Positions 1-12,686 are shown, counted from the first letter of the stretch. The stretch is 64,000 nt of DNA from Clusia tigrina (GCA_920105625.2 OV050033.1:115839700-115903699); one strand, 5' to 3'. The notes: generated by a model from the sequence alone, not told the origin. Numbers and translations are program-made.

Positions 1-196
1 CTTCTATACGGTGCATCCTATACCTATCAAAGTTTGCAACATACAAATGCTTCTGACTTTTTACTGGAGCGTCATAAAACCTTGAAATTTTGTAACAATA
101 AAGAACTCGAGCCACTTGTCAATTTAAGTTATCGCTCAAAGCTATGCTGCCCTTGAGTCCCAAAACAAACACTGATAAATCTTCAAATAGCCATTA

Positions 197-335
197 CTTC
201 TATACGGTACGTCCTAAACCTTGAAATTTTGTAACAATAAAGTACTCGAGCCTCTTGTCAATTTAAGCTCTCGCTCAAAGCTATGCTACCCTTGAGTCCC
301 AAATCAAACACTGATAAAACTTCAAATGGCCCTAA
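197..335 (+). repeat. 139-bp monomer class (57-bp deletion), exemplar
   Basis: GTCCTA is joined to AACCTTGAAA, deleting monomer bases 21-77. The deleted interval is bounded by two similar words, CGTCCTACACCT (14-25) and CGTCATAAAACCT (70-82), so exchange between imperfect internal repeats is a natural origin. Seventeen copies occur, with junctions near 217, 10799, 12100, 13808, 15319, 28677, 30370, 38151, 40971, 44577, 46030, 48469, 52074, 54683, 58861, 61337 and 62456. Almost every copy is preceded by a monomer reading CCCAAAACAAACACTG and GGCCATTAC. Many are followed by AAAGTAGTCGAG, where the AGTACT and CTCGAG sites are lost. The pair near 13.8 and 15.3 kb is a diverged version reading CATCCTAAACTTT. 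Confidence 0.95.
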
Positions 336-727
336 CTTCTATACGGTGCGTCCTACACCTATCAAAGTTTGCAACATACAAATGCTTGTAACTTTTTACT
401 GGAGCGTCATAAAACCTTGAAATTTTTTTACAATAAAGTACTCGAGCCTCTTGTCAATTTAAGCTATCGCTCAAAGCTATGCTACCCTTGAGTCCCAAAT
501 CAAACACTGATAAAACTTCAAATGGCCCTAACTTCTATACGGTACGTCCTACACCTATCAAAGTTTGCAACATACAAATGCTTGTAACTTTTTACTGGTG
601 CATCATAAAACCTTGAAATTTTGTAACAATAAAGTACTCGAGCCTCTTGTCAATTTAAGCTATCACTCAAAGCTATGCTACCCTTGAGTCCCAAATCAAA
701 CACTGATAAAACTTCAAATGGCCCTAA

Positions 728-910
728 CTTCTATACGATGCATCCTATACCTATCAATGTTTGCAACATACAAATGCTTATAACTTTTTACTGGAGCGTC
801 ATAAAACCTTGAAATTTTGTAACAATAAAGAACTCGAGCCCCTTGTCAATTTAAGTTATGCTACCCTTCAGTCCCAAACTAAATACTGATAAAACTTCAA
901 ATGGCCATTA
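728..910 (+). repeat. 183-bp monomer class (13-bp deletion), exemplar
   Basis: This monomer lacks 13 bp relative to the consensus. In full-length copies AAGCTAT (or AAGTTAT) occurs twice, 13 bp apart, on either side of CGCTCA; here one repeat plus the spacer is gone, leaving AAGTTATGC or GAGTTATGC. About 35 copies occur, with junctions near 857, 4135, 11045, 15958, 18296, 19620, 20748, 22072, 23206, 28210, 29903, 31008, 32170, 32943, 34071, 34843, 35971, 36351, 37479, 38781, 40499, 41601, 43318, 45205, 46669, 47797, 49098, 50817, 52704, 54018, 55326, 56838, 58003, 59499 and 63286. Nearly all share GAACTCGAGCCCC upstream and CCCTTCAGTCCC or CCCTTCACTCCC downstream, so they look like one lineage. 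Confidence 0.95.
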
Positions 911-2475
911 CTTCTATACGGTACGTCCTACACCAATCAAAGTTTGCATCATACAAATGCTAGTAACTTTTTACTGGAGCGTCATAAAACCCTAAAATTT
1001 TGTAACAATAAAGTACTCGAGCCTCTTGTCAATTTAAGCTATCGCTCAAAGTTATGCTACCCTAGAGTCCCAAATCAAACACTGATAAAACTTCAAATGG
1101 CCCGAACTTCTATACGGTACGTCCTACACTATCAAAGTTTGCAACATACGAATGCTTGTAACTTTTTACTGGAGCGTCATAAAACCTTGAAATTTTGAAA
1201 CAATAAAGTACTCGAGCCTCTTGTCAATTTAAGCTATCGCTCAAAGCTATGCTACCCTTGTGTCCCAAATCAAAATCTTATAAAACTTCAAATGGCCCTA
1301 ACTTCTATACGGTACGTGCTACACCTATCAAAGTTTGCAACATACAAGTGCATGTAACTTTTTACTGGAGCGTCATAAACCTTGAAATTTTGTAACAATA
1401 AAGTACTCGAGCCTCTTGTCAATTTAATCTATCGCTCAAAGCTGAGCTACCCTTGAGTCCCAAATCAAACACTGATAAAACTTCAAATTTCCCTAACTTC
1501 TATACGGTACGTCCTACACCTATCAAAGTTTGCAACATACAAATGCTTGTAACTTTTTACTGGAGCGTCATAAAACCTGGGAATTTTGTAACAATAAAGT
1601 ACTCGAGCCTCTTGTCAATTTAAGCTATCGCTCAAAGCTATGCTACCCTTGAGTCCCAAATCAAACACTGATAAAACTTCAAATGGCCCTAACTTCTATA
1701 CGGTACATCCTACACCTATCAAAGTTTGCAACATACAAATGCTTGTAACTTTTTACTGGAGGGTCATAAAACCTTGAAATTTTGTAACAATAAAGTACTC
1801 GAGCCTCTTGTCAATTTAAGCTATCGCTCAAAGTTATGCTACCCGTGAGTCCCAAATCAAACACTGATAAAATTTCCAATGGCCCTAACTTCTATACGGT
1901 ACGTCCTACACCTATCAAAGTTTGCAACATACAAATGCTTGTAACTTTTTACTGGAGTGTCATAAAATCTTGAAATTTTGAAACAATAAAGTACTCGAGC
2001 CTCTTGTCAATTTAAGCTATCGCTCAAAGATGAGCTACCCTTGAGTCCCAAATCAACACTGATAAAACTTCAAATGGCCCTAACTTCTATACGGTACGTC
2101 CTACACCTATCAAAGTTTGCAACATACAAATGCTTGTAACTTTTTACTGGAGCGTCATAAAACCTGGAAATTTTGTAACAATAAAGTACTCGAGCCTCTT
2201 GTCAATTTAAGCTATCGCTCAAAGCTATGCTACCCTTGAGTCCCAAATCAAACACTGATAAAACTTCCAATGGCCCTAACTTCTATACGGTACGTCCTAC
2301 ACCTATCAAAGTTTGCAACATACAAATGCTTGTAACTTTTAACTCGAGCGTCATAAAACCTTGAAATTTTGTAACAATAAAGTACTCGAGCCTCTTGTTT
2401 ATTTAAGCTATCGCTCAAAGTTATGCTACCCGTGAGTCCCAAATTAACCACTGATAAAATTTCAAATGGCCCTAA

Positions 2476-2637
2476 CTTCTATACGGTACGTCCTACACCT
2501 ATCAAAGTTTGCAACATACAAATGCTTGTAACTTTTTACTGGAGCGTCATAAAACCTTGTCAATTTAAGTTATCGATCAAAGTTATGCTACCCTTGAGTC
2601 CCAAATCAAACACTGATAAAACTTCAAATGGCCCTAA
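2476..2637 (+). repeat. 162-bp monomer class (34-bp deletion), exemplar
   Basis: Here ATAAAACCTTG joins directly to TCAATTTAAG, removing 34 bp that normally hold GAAATTTTG, CAATAAAG and the AGTACT/CTCGAG palindromes. The ends share the word CTTG, as expected for microhomology or slippage. Twenty copies are present, with junctions near 2559, 5838, 7761, 18631, 19955, 21279, 22407, 23731, 24285, 33081, 34981, 36489, 39115, 41935, 45345, 46807, 49433, 52835, 55657 and 63625. Copies from 19.9 kb onward also carry TTTTTTCTGG instead of TTTTTACTGG. The lost segment includes the TGA that ends the 45-codon open frame, so each copy creates a chance read-through frame of up to 99 codons (66 where the upstream start is absent). 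Confidence 0.95.
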
Positions 2638-3510
2638 CTTCTATACGGCACGTCCTACACCTATCAAAGTTTGCAACACACAAATTCTTGTAACTTTTTA
2701 CTGGAGCGTGATAAAACCTTAAAATTTTGTAACAATAAAGTACTCGAGCCTCTTGTCAATTTAAACTATCGCTCAAAGCTATGCTACCCTTGAGTCCCAA
2801 ATCAAACACTGATAAAACTTCAAATGGCCCTAACTTCTATTCGGTACTTCCTACACCTATCAAACTTTGCAACATACAAATGCTTGTCACTTTTTACTGG
2901 AGCGTCATAAAACCTTGAAACTTTGTAACAATAAAGTACTCGAGCCTCTTGTCAATTTAAGCTATCGCTCAAAGCTATGCTACCCTTGAGTCCCAAATCA
3001 AAAACTGATAAAACTTCAAATGGCCCTAACTTCTATACGGTACGTGCTACACCTATCAAAGTTTGCAACATACAAATGCTTGTAACTTTTTACTGGAGCG
3101 TCAAAAAACATTGAAATTTTGAAACAATAAAGTACTCGAGCCTCTTGTCAATTTAAGCTATCGCTCAAAGCAGAGCTACCCTTGAGTCCCAAATCAACAC
3201 TGATAAAACTTCAAATGGCCCTAACTTCTATACGGTACGTCCTACACTATCAAAGTTTGCAGCATACAAATGCTTGTAACTTTTTACTGGAGCGTCATAA
3301 AACCCTGAAATTTTGAAACAATAAAGTACTCGACCCTCTTGTCAATTTAAGCTATCGCTCAAAGCTATGCTACCCTTGAGTCCCAAATCAAAAACTGATA
3401 AAACTTCAAATGGCCCTAACTTCTATACGGTACGTGCTACACCTATCAAAGTTTGCAACATACAAGTGCTTGTAACTTTTTACTGGAGCGTCATAAACCG
3501 TGAAATTTTG

Positions 3511-6399
3511 TAACAATAAAGTACTCGAGCCTCTTGTCAATTTAAGCTCTCGCTCAAAGCTATGCTACCCTTGAGTCCCAAATCAAACACTGATAAAACT
3601 TCAAATGGCCCTAACTTCTATACGGTACGTCCTACACCTATCAAAGTTTGCAACATACAAATGCTTGTAACTTTTTACTGGAGCGTCATAAAACCTTGAA
3701 ATTTTTTTACAATAAAGTACTCGAGCCTCTTGTCAATTTAAGCTATCGCTCAAAGCTATGCTACCCTTGAGTCCCAAATCAAACACTGATAAAACTTCAA
3801 ATGGCCCTAACTTCTATACGGTACGTCCTACACCTATCAAAGTTTGCAACATACAAATGCTTGTAACTTTTTACTGGTGCATCATAAAACCTTGAAATTT
3901 TGTAACAATAAAGTACTCGAGCCTCTTGTCAATTTAAGCTATCACTCAAAGCTGTGCTACCCTTGAGTCCCAAATCAAACACTGATAAAACTTCAAATGG
4001 CCCTAACTTCTATACGGTGCATCCTATACCTATCAATGTTTGCAACATACAAATGCTTATAACTTTTTACTGGAGCGTCATAAAACCTTGAAATTTTGTA
4101 ACAATAAAGAACTCGAGCCCCTTGTCAATTTAAGTTATGCTACCCTTCAGTCCCAAACTAAATACTGATAAAACTTCAAATGGCCATTACTTCTATACGG
4201 TACGTCCTACACCAATCAAAGTTTGCATCATACAAATGCTAGTAACTTTTTACTGGAGCGTCATAAAACCCTAAAATTTTGTAACAATAAAGTACTCGAG
4301 CCTCTTGTCAATTTAAGCTATCGCTCAAAGTTATGCTACCCTAGAGTTACAAATCAAACACTGATAAAACTTCAAATGGCCCGAACTTCTATACGGTACG
4401 TCCTACACTATCAAAGTTTGCAACATACAAATGCTTGTAACTTTTTACTGGAGCATCATAAAACCTTGAAATTTTGAAACAATAAAGTACTCGAGCCTCT
4501 TGTCAATTTAAGCTATCGCTCAAAGCTATGCTACCCTTGTGTCCCAAATCAAAATCTTATAAAACTTCAAATGGCCCTAACTTCTATACGGTACGTGCTA
4601 CACCTATCAAAGTTTGCAACATACAAGTGCATGTAACTTTTTACTGGAGCGTCATAAACCTTGAAATTTTGTAACAATAAAGTACTCGAGCCTCTTGTCA
4701 ATTTAATCTATCGCTCAAAGCTGAGCTACCCTTGAGTCCCAAATCAAACACTGATAAAACTTCAAATGGCCCTAACTTCTATACGGTACGTCCTACACCT
4801 ATCAAAGTTTGCAACATACAAATGCTTGTAACTTTTTACTGGAGCGTCATAAAACCTGGAAATTTTGTAACAATAAAGTACTCGAGCCTCTTGTCAATTT
4901 AAGCTATCGCTCAAAGCTATGCTACCCTTGAGTCCCAAATCAAACACTGATAAAACTTCAAATGGCCCTAACTTCTATACGGTACATCCTACACCTATCA
5001 AAGTTTGCAACATACAAATGCTTGTAACTTTTTACTGGAGCGTCATAAAACCTTGAAATTTTGTAACAATAAAGTACTCGAGCCTCTTGTCAATTTAAGC
5101 TATCGCTCAAAGTTATGCTACCCGTGAGTCCCAAATCAAACACTGATAAAATTTCAAATGGCCCTAACTTCTATACGGTACGTCCTACACCTATCAAAGT
5201 TTGCAACATACAAATGCTTGTAACTTTTTACTGGAGTGTCATAAAACCTTGAAATTTTGAAACAATAAAGTACTCGAGCCTCTTGTCAATTTAAGCTATC
5301 GCTCAAAGATGAGCTACCCTTGAGTCCCAAATCAACACTGATAAAACTTCAAATGGCCCTAACTTCTATACGGTACGTCCTACACCTATCAAAGTTTGCA
5401 ACATACAAATGCTTGTAACTTTTTACTGGAGCGTCATAAAACCTGGAAATTTTGTAACAATAAAGTACTCGAGCCTCTTGTCAATTTAAGCTATCGCTCA
5501 AAGCTATGCTACCCTTGAGTCCCAAATCAAACACTGATAAAACTTCAAATGGCCCTAACTTCTGTACGGTACGTCCTACACCTATCAAAGTTTGCAACAT
5601 ACAAATGCTTGTAACTTTTAACTCGAGCGTCATAAAACCTTGAAATTTTGTAACAATAAAGTACTCGAGCCTCTTGTTTATTTAAGCTATCGCTCAAAGT
5701 TATGCTACCCGTGAGTCCCAAATTAACCACTGATAAAATTTCAAATGGCCCTAACTTCTATACGGTACGTCCTACACCTATCAAAGTTTGCAACATACAA
5801 ATGCTTGTAACTTTTTACTGGAGCGTCATAAAACCTTGTCAATTTAAGTTATCGATCAAAGTTATGCTACCCTTGAGTCCCAAATCAAACACTGATAAAA
5901 CTTCAAATGGCCCTAACTTCTATACGGCACGTCCTACACCTATCAAAGTTTGCAACACACAAATTCTTGTAACTTTTTACTGGAGCGTGATAAAACCTTA
6001 AAATTTTGTAACAATAAAGTACTCGAGCCTCTTGTCAATTTAAACTATCGCTCAAAGCTATGCTACCCTTGAGTCCCAAATCAAACACTGATAAAACTTC
6101 AAATGGCCCTAACTTCTATTCGGTACTTCCTACACCTATCAAACTTTGCAACATACAAATGCTTGTCACTTTTTACTGGAGCGTCATAAAAGCTTGAAAT
6201 TTTGTAACAATAAAGTACTCGAGCCTCTTGTCAATTTAAGCTATCGCTCAAAGCTATGCTACCCTTGAGTCCCAAATCAAAAACTGATAAAACTTCAAAT
6301 GGCCCTAACTTCTATACGGTACGTGCTACACCTATCAAAGTTTGCAACATACAAGTGCTTGTAACTTTTTACTGGAGCGTCATAAACCGTGAAATTTTG
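3511..6399 (+). repeat. 17-mer higher-order repeat, copy 2 (two monomers missing)
   Basis: This follows the preceding unit head to tail and matches it with scattered single-base differences, for example ACGAATGC against ACAAATGC near 4430 and TCTATACGG against TCTGTACGG near 5562. Near 6200-6350 the offset falls from 3279 to 2889 bp, meaning two monomers (390 bp) present near 2960-3400 of the first copy are absent. Loss of whole monomers in register is the expected outcome of unequal exchange. Confidence 0.88.
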
Positions 6400-7160
6400 T
6401 AACAATAAAGTACTCGAGCCTCTTGTCAATTTAATCTATCGCTCAAAGCTATGCTACCCTTGAGTCCCAAATCAAAAACTGATAAAACTTCGAATGGCCC
6501 TAACTTCTATACGGTACGTGCTACACCTATCAAAGTTTGCAACATACAAATGCTTGTAACTTTTTACTGGAGCGTCATAAAACCTGGAAATTTTGTAACA
6601 ATAAAGTACTCGAGCCTCTTGTCAATTTAAGCTATCGCTCAAAGCTATGCTACCCTTGAGTCCCAAATCAAACACTGATAAAACTTCAAATGGCCCTAAC
6701 TTCTATACGGTACATCCTACACCTATCAAAGTTTGCAACATACAAATGGTTGTAACTTTTTACTGGAGCGTCATAAAACCTTGAAATTTTGTAACAATAA
6801 AGTACTCGAGCCTCTTGTCAATTTAAGCTATCGCTCAAAGTTATGCTACCCGTGAGTCCCAAATCAAACACTGATAAAATTTCAAATGGCCCTAACTTCT
6901 ATACGGTACGTCCTACACCTATCAAAGTTTGCAACATACAAATGCTTGTAACTTTTTACTGGAGCGTCATAAAACCTTGAAATTTTGAAACAATAAAGTA
7001 CTCGAGCCTCTTGTCAATTTAAGCTATCGCTCAAAGATGAGCTACCCTTGAGTCCCAAATCAACACTGATAAAACTTCAAATGGCCCTAACTTCTATACG
7101 GTACATCCTACACCTATCAAAGTTTGCAACATACAAATGCTTGTAACTTTTTACTGGAGC
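6400..7160 (+). repeat. Partial third copy of the 17-mer interior
   Basis: The sequence matches 4672-5432 at a constant offset of 1728 bp. Shared markers are AATTTAATC, CCTGGAAAT, GGTACATCC (4981 and 6709), AGTTATGCTACCCGTGAG (5111 and 6839) and AAAGATGAGC (5305 and 7033). Agreement fades after about 7160 but partly resumes at AAATTAACC (5720 and 7448). This looks like a re-used internal piece of the unit rather than a fresh copy starting at the same end. Confidence 0.8.
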
Positions 7161-10149
7161 GTCATAAAACCTTGAAATTTTGAAACAATAAAGTACTCGA
7201 GCCTCTTGTCAATTTAAGCTATCGCTCAAAGCTATGCTACCCTTGAGTCCCAAATCAAAAACTGATAAAACTTCAAATGGCCCTAACTTCTATACGGTAC
7301 GTGCTACACCTATCAAAGTTTGCAACATACAAATGCTTGTAACTTTTTACTGGAGCGTCATAAACCTTGAAATTTTGTAACAATAAAGTACTCGAGCCTC
7401 TTGTCAATTTAAGCTATCGCTCAAACCTATGCTACCCTTGAGTCCCAAATTAACCACTGATAAAATTTCAAATGGCCCTAACTTCTATACGGTACGTCCT
7501 ACACTTATCAAAGTTTGCAACATACAAATACTTGTAACTTTTTACTGGAGCGTCATAAAACATTGAAATTTTGTAACAATAAAGTACTCGAGCCTCTTAT
7601 CAATTTAAGCTATCAGTCAAAGCTATGCTACCCTTGAGTCCCAAATCAAACAATGATTAAACTTTAAATGGAACTAACTTTTATACGGTAAGTCCTACAC
7701 CTATCAAAGTTTGCAACATACAAATGCTTGTAACTTTTTACTGGAGCGTCATAAAACCTTGTCAATTTAAGCTATCGCTCAAAGTTATGCTACCCTTGAG
7801 TCCCAAATCAAACCCTGATAAAACTTCAAATGGCCCTAACTTCTATACGGTACGTCCTACACCTATCAAAGTTTGCAACACACAAATTCTTGTAACTTTT
7901 TACTGGAGCGTGATAAAACCTTAAAATTTTGTAACAATAAAGTACTCGAGCCTCTTGTCAATTTAAACTATCGCTCAAAGCTATGCTACCCTTGAGTCCC
8001 AAATCAAACACTGATAAAACTTCAAATGGCCCTAACTTCTATTCGGTACTTCCTACACCTATCAAACTTTGCAACATACAAATGCTTGTAACTTTTTACT
8101 GGAGCGTCATAAAACCTTGAAATTTTGTAACAATAAAGTACTCGAGCCTCTTGTCAATTTAAGCCATCGCTCAAAGCTATGCTACCCTTGAGTCCCAAAT
8201 CAAAAACTGATAAAACTTCAAACGGCCCTTACTTCTATATGGTACGTGCTACACCTATCAAAGTTTGCAACATACAAATGCTTGTAACTTTTTACTGGAG
8301 CGTCATAAAACCTTGACATTTTGAAACAATAAAGTACTCGAGCCTCTTGTCAATTTAAGCTATCGCTCAAAGCTATGCTACCCTTGAGTCCCAAATCAAA
8401 AACTGATAAAACTTCAAATGGCCCTAACTTCTATACGGTACGTGCTACACCTATCAAAGTTTGCAACATACAAATGCTTGTAACTTTTTACTGGAGCGTC
8501 ATAAAACCTTGAAATTTTGAAACAATAAAGTACTCGAGCCTCTTGTCAATTTAAGCTATCGCTCAAAGCTATGCTACCCTTGAGTCCCAAATCAAACACT
8601 GATAAAACTTCATATGGCCCTAACTTCTATACGGTGCGTCCTATACCTATCAAAGTTTGCAACATACAAATGCTTGTAACTTTTTACTGGAGCGTCATAA
8701 AACCTTGAGATTTTGAAGCAATAAAGTACTCGAGCCTCTTGTCAATTTAAGCTATCGCTCAAAGCTATGGTTCCCCTTGAGTCCCAAATCAAAAACTGAT
8801 AAAACTTCAAATGGCCCTAACTTCTATACGGTACGTGCTACATCTATCAAAGTTTGCAACATACAAATGCTTGTAACTTTTTACTGGAGCGTCATAAAAC
8901 CTTGAAATTTTGAAACAATAAAGTACTCGAGCCTCTTGTCAATTTAAGCTATCGCTCAAAGCTATGCTACCCTTGAGTCCCAAATCAAAAACTGATAAAA
9001 CTTCAAATGGCCCTAACTTCTATACGGTACATGCTACACCTATCAAAGTTTGCAACATACAAATGCTTGTAACTTTTTACTGGAGCGTCATAAACCTTGA
9101 AATTTTGTAACAATAAAGTACTCGAGCCTCTTGTCAATTTAAGCTATCGCTCAAAGCTATGCTACCCTTGAGTCCCAAATCAAACACTGATAAAACTTCA
9201 AATGGCCCTAACTTCTATACGATACGTCCCACACCTAGCAAAGTTTGCAACATACAAATGCTTGTAACTTTTTACTGGAGCGTCATAAAACCTTGAAATT
9301 TTGTAACAAAAAAGTACTCGAGCCTCTTGTCAATTTAAGCTATCGCTCAAAGCTGAGCTACCCTTGAGTCCCAAATCAAACACTGATAAAACTTCAAATG
9401 GCCCTAACTTCTATACGGTACGTCCTACACCTATCAAAGTTTGCAACATACAAATGCTTGTAACTTTTTACTGGAGCGTCATAAAACCTGGAAATTTTGT
9501 AACAATAAAGTACTCGAGCCTCTTGTCAATTTAAGCTATCGCTCAAAGCTATGCTACCCTTGAGTCCCAAATCAAACACTGATAAAACTTCAAATGGCCC
9601 TAACTTCTATACGGTACGTCCTACACCTATCAAAGTTTGCAACATACAAATGCTTGTAACTTTTTACTGGAGCGTCATAAAACCTTGAAATTTTGTAACA
9701 ATAAAGTACTCGAGCCTCTTGTCAATTTAAGCTATCGCTCAAAGTTAAGCTACCCGTGAGTCCCAAATCAAACACTGATAAAATTTAAAATGGCCCTAAC
9801 TTCTATACGGTACGTCCCACACCTATCAAAGTTTGCAACATACAAATGCTTGTAACTTTTTACTGGAGCGTCATAAAACATTCAAATTTTGTAACAATAA
9901 GGTACTCGAGCCTCTTATCAATTTAAGCTATCAGTCAAAGCTATGGTACCCTTGAGTCCCAAATCAAACAATGATTAAACTTTAAATGGCACTAACTTCT
10001 ATACGGTAAGTCCTACATCTATCAAAGTTTGCAACATACAAATGCTTGTAACTTTTTACTGGAGCGTCATAAATCCTTGAAATTTTGTAACAATAAAGTA
10101 CTCGAGCCTCTTGTCAATTTAAGTTATCGCTCAAAGCTCAGCTACCCTT
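7161..10149 (+). repeat. Satellite monomers without a clear higher-order period
   Basis: About 15 monomers of 195-196 bp plus one 162-bp copy near 7761. Several are marked by GTACGTGCTAC and by the 1-bp deletion giving GTCATAAACC. A monomer with CATATGGCCC and GTGCGTCCTATACC sits near 8610-8650. I could not find a repeated block longer than two or three monomers here, and there is nothing other than satellite sequence. Confidence 0.75.
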
Positions 10150-11450
10150 GAGTCCCAAATCAAACACTGATAAAACTTCAAATGGCCCTAACTTATATAA
10201 GGTGCATCCTATACCTATCAAACTTTGCAACATACAAATGCTTGTAACTTTTTACTGGAGCGTCATAAAACCTTGAAATTTTGTAACAATAAAGTACTCG
10301 AGCCTCTCGTCAATTTAAGCTATCGCTCAAAGCTGAGCTACCCTTGAGTCCCAAATCAAACACTGATAACACTTCAAATGGCCCTAACTTCTATACGGTA
10401 CGTCCTACACCTATCAAAGTTTGCAACATACAAATGCTTGTAACTTTTTACTGGAGCGTCATAAAACCTTGAAATTTTGAAACAATAAAGTACTCGAGCC
10501 TCTTGTCAATTTAAGCTATCGCTCAAAGCTGAGCTACCCTTGAGTCCCAAATCAAACACTGATAACACTTCAAATGGCCCTAACTTCTATACGGTACGTC
10601 CTACACCTATCAAAGTTTGCAACATACAAATGCTTGTAACTTTTTACTGGAGCGTCATAAAACCTTGAAATTTTGAAACAATAAAGTACTCGAGCCTCTT
10701 GTCAATTTAAGTTATCGCTCAAAGCTATGCTACCCTTGAGTCCCAAAACAAACACTGATAAAACTTCAAATGGCCATTACTTCTATACGGTACGTCCTAA
10801 ACCTTGAAATTTTGTAACAATAAAGTAGTCGAGCCTCTTGTCAATTTAAGCTATCGCTCAAAGCTGAGCTACCCTTGAGTCCCAAATCAAACACTGATAA
10901 AACTTCAAATGGCCCTAACTTCTATACGGTGCATCCTATACCTATCAATGTTTGCAACATACAAATGATTATAACTTTTTACTGGAGCGTCATAAAACCT
11001 TGAAATTTTGTAACAATAAAGAACTCGAGCCCCTTGTCAATTTGAGTTATGCTACCCTTCAGTCCCAAACCAAACACTGATAAAACTTCAAATGGCCATT
11101 ACTTCTATACGGTACGTCCTACACCAATCAAAGTTTGCATCATACAAATGCTTGTAACTTTTTAGTGGAGCGTCATAAAACCTTGAAATTTTGTAACAAT
11201 AAAGTACTCGAGCCTCTTGTCAATTTAAGCTATCGCTCAAAGCTGAGCTACCCTTGAGTCCCAAATCAAACACTGATAAAACTTCAAATGGCCCTAACTT
11301 CTATTCGGTACGTCCTACACCTATTAAACTTTGCAACATACAAATGCTTGTAACTTTTTACTTTAGCGTCATAAAACCTTGAAATTTTGTAACAAAAAGT
11401 ACTCGAGCCTCTTGTCAATTTAAGCTATCGCTCAAAGCAATGCTACCCTT
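10150..11450 (+). repeat. 7-mer higher-order repeat, copy 1 (1301 bp)
   Basis: The block recurs at an offset of 1301 bp. Markers are TATAAGGTGCATCC (near 10197 and 11497), GCCTCTCGTC (10302 and 11603), two consecutive monomers with GATAACACTTC, and a 139-bp monomer near 10799 and 12100. The unit length is explained exactly by 4 x 196 + 195 + 183 + 139. Confidence 0.88.
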
Positions 11451-12146
11451 GAGTCCCAAATCAAACACTGATAAAACTTCAAATGGCCCTAACTTCTATA
11501 AGGTGCATCCTATACCTATCAAACTTTGCAACATACAAATGCTTGTAACTTTTTACTGGAGCGTCATAAAACCTTGAAATTTTGTAACAATAAAGTACTC
11601 GAGCCTCTCGTCAATTTAAGCTATCGCTCAAAGCTGAGCTACCCTTGAGTCCCAAATCAAACACTGATAACACTTCAAATGGCCCTAACTTCTATACGGT
11701 ACGTCCTACACCTATCAAAGTTTGCAACATACAAATGCTTGTAACTTTTTACTGGAGCGTCATAAAACCTTGAAATTTTGAAACAATAAAGTACTCGAGC
11801 CTCTTGTCAATTTAAGCTATCGCTCAAAGCTGAGCTACCCTTGAGTCCCAAATCAAACACTGATAACACTTCAAATGGCCCTAACTTCTATACGGTACGT
11901 CCTACACCTATCAAAGTTTGCAACATACAAATGCTTGTAACTTTTTACTGGAGCGTCATAAAACCTTGAAATTTTGAAACAATAAAGTACTCGAGCCTCT
12001 TGTCAATTTACGTTATCGCTCAAAGCTATGCTACCCTTGAGTCCCAAAAAAAACACTGATAAAACTTCAAATGGCCATTACTTCTATACGGTACGTCCTA
12101 AACCTTGAAATTTTGTAACAATAAAGTAGTCGAGCCTCTTGTCAAT
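11451..12146 (+). repeat. 7-mer higher-order repeat, partial copy 2
   Basis: The first about 700 bp of the 1301-bp unit, ending just after the 139-bp monomer. Beyond about 12146 the copies part (AATTAAAGC here against AATTTAAGC near 10845). Differences include TTTACGTTATCG near 12007 against TTTAAGTTATCG. Confidence 0.85.
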
Positions 12147-12686
12147 TAAAGCTATCGCTCAAAGCTATGCTACCCTCGAGTCCCAAATCAAACACTGATA
12201 AAACTTCAAATGGCCCTAACTTCTATACGGTACGTCCTACACCTATCAAAGTTTGCAACATACAAATGCTTGTAACTTTTTACTGGAGCGTCATAAAACC
12301 TGGAAATTTTGTAACAATAAATCACTCGAGCCTCTTGTCAATTAAAGCTATCGCTCAAAGCTATGCTACCCTTGAGTCCCAAATCAAACACTGATAAAAC
12401 TTCATATGGCCCTAACTTCTATACGGTGCATCCTATTCCTATCAAAGTTTGCAACATACAAATGCTTGTAACTTTTTACTGGAGCGTCATAAAACCTTGA
12501 AATTTTGTAACAATAAAGAACTCGAGCCTCTTGCCAATTTAAGTTATCGCTCAAAGCTATGCTACCCTTGAGTCCCAAACCAAACACTGATAAAACTTCA
12601 AATGGCCCTAACTTCTATACGGTACGTCCTACACCTATCAAAGTTTGCAACATACAATTGCTTGTAACTTTTGACTGGAGCGTCAT

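Larger units (their letters stand above)
232..3510 (+). repeat. 17-mer higher-order repeat, copy 1 (3279 bp)
   Basis: Markers in this block recur 3279 bp later: AAGCTCTCGC at 265 and 3544, the 183-bp junction at 857 and 4135, AATTTAATC near 1422 and 4701, CCCGTGAGTCC, AAATTAACCAC near 2440 and 5720, and the 162-bp junction at 2559 and 5838. The length equals 17 x 196 minus 53: one 34-bp deletion, one 13-bp deletion and six 1-bp deletions that I can locate (near 1124, 1376, 2053, 3193, 3241 and 3493). The left edge is the last point where the two copies still agree, so it is approximate to some tens of bases. Confidence 0.92.

Noticed and set aside
944..1198. Open frames of 72-84 codons beginning MHHTN or MQHTH (also 4223, 20837, 36993)
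   Set aside because: Another frame of the same repeat that stays open only where 1-bp changes remove stops. The reading frame is inconsistent between higher-order copies: 36993 is open but its counterpart near 47311 is not.
2248..2451. Minus-strand open frames of 61-67 codons (also 5545, 12402, 16195)
   Set aside because: Antisense readings of the satellite in monomers that happen to lack a stop; no independent support.
2423..2722. Recurrent 99-codon plus-strand open frames beginning MLPLSPKSNTDK (also near 5702, 18495, 19819, 21143, 22271, 23595, 32945, 34845, 36353, 45208, 46671, 55521 and 63488)
   Set aside because: Each spans a 162-bp monomer and exists because the 34-bp deletion removes a TGA and fuses two 45-codon frames. 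The other monomers stop at the same place, frame is not protected from 1-bp indels elsewhere, and no promoter, intron or domain signal is seen. These are repeat by-products.
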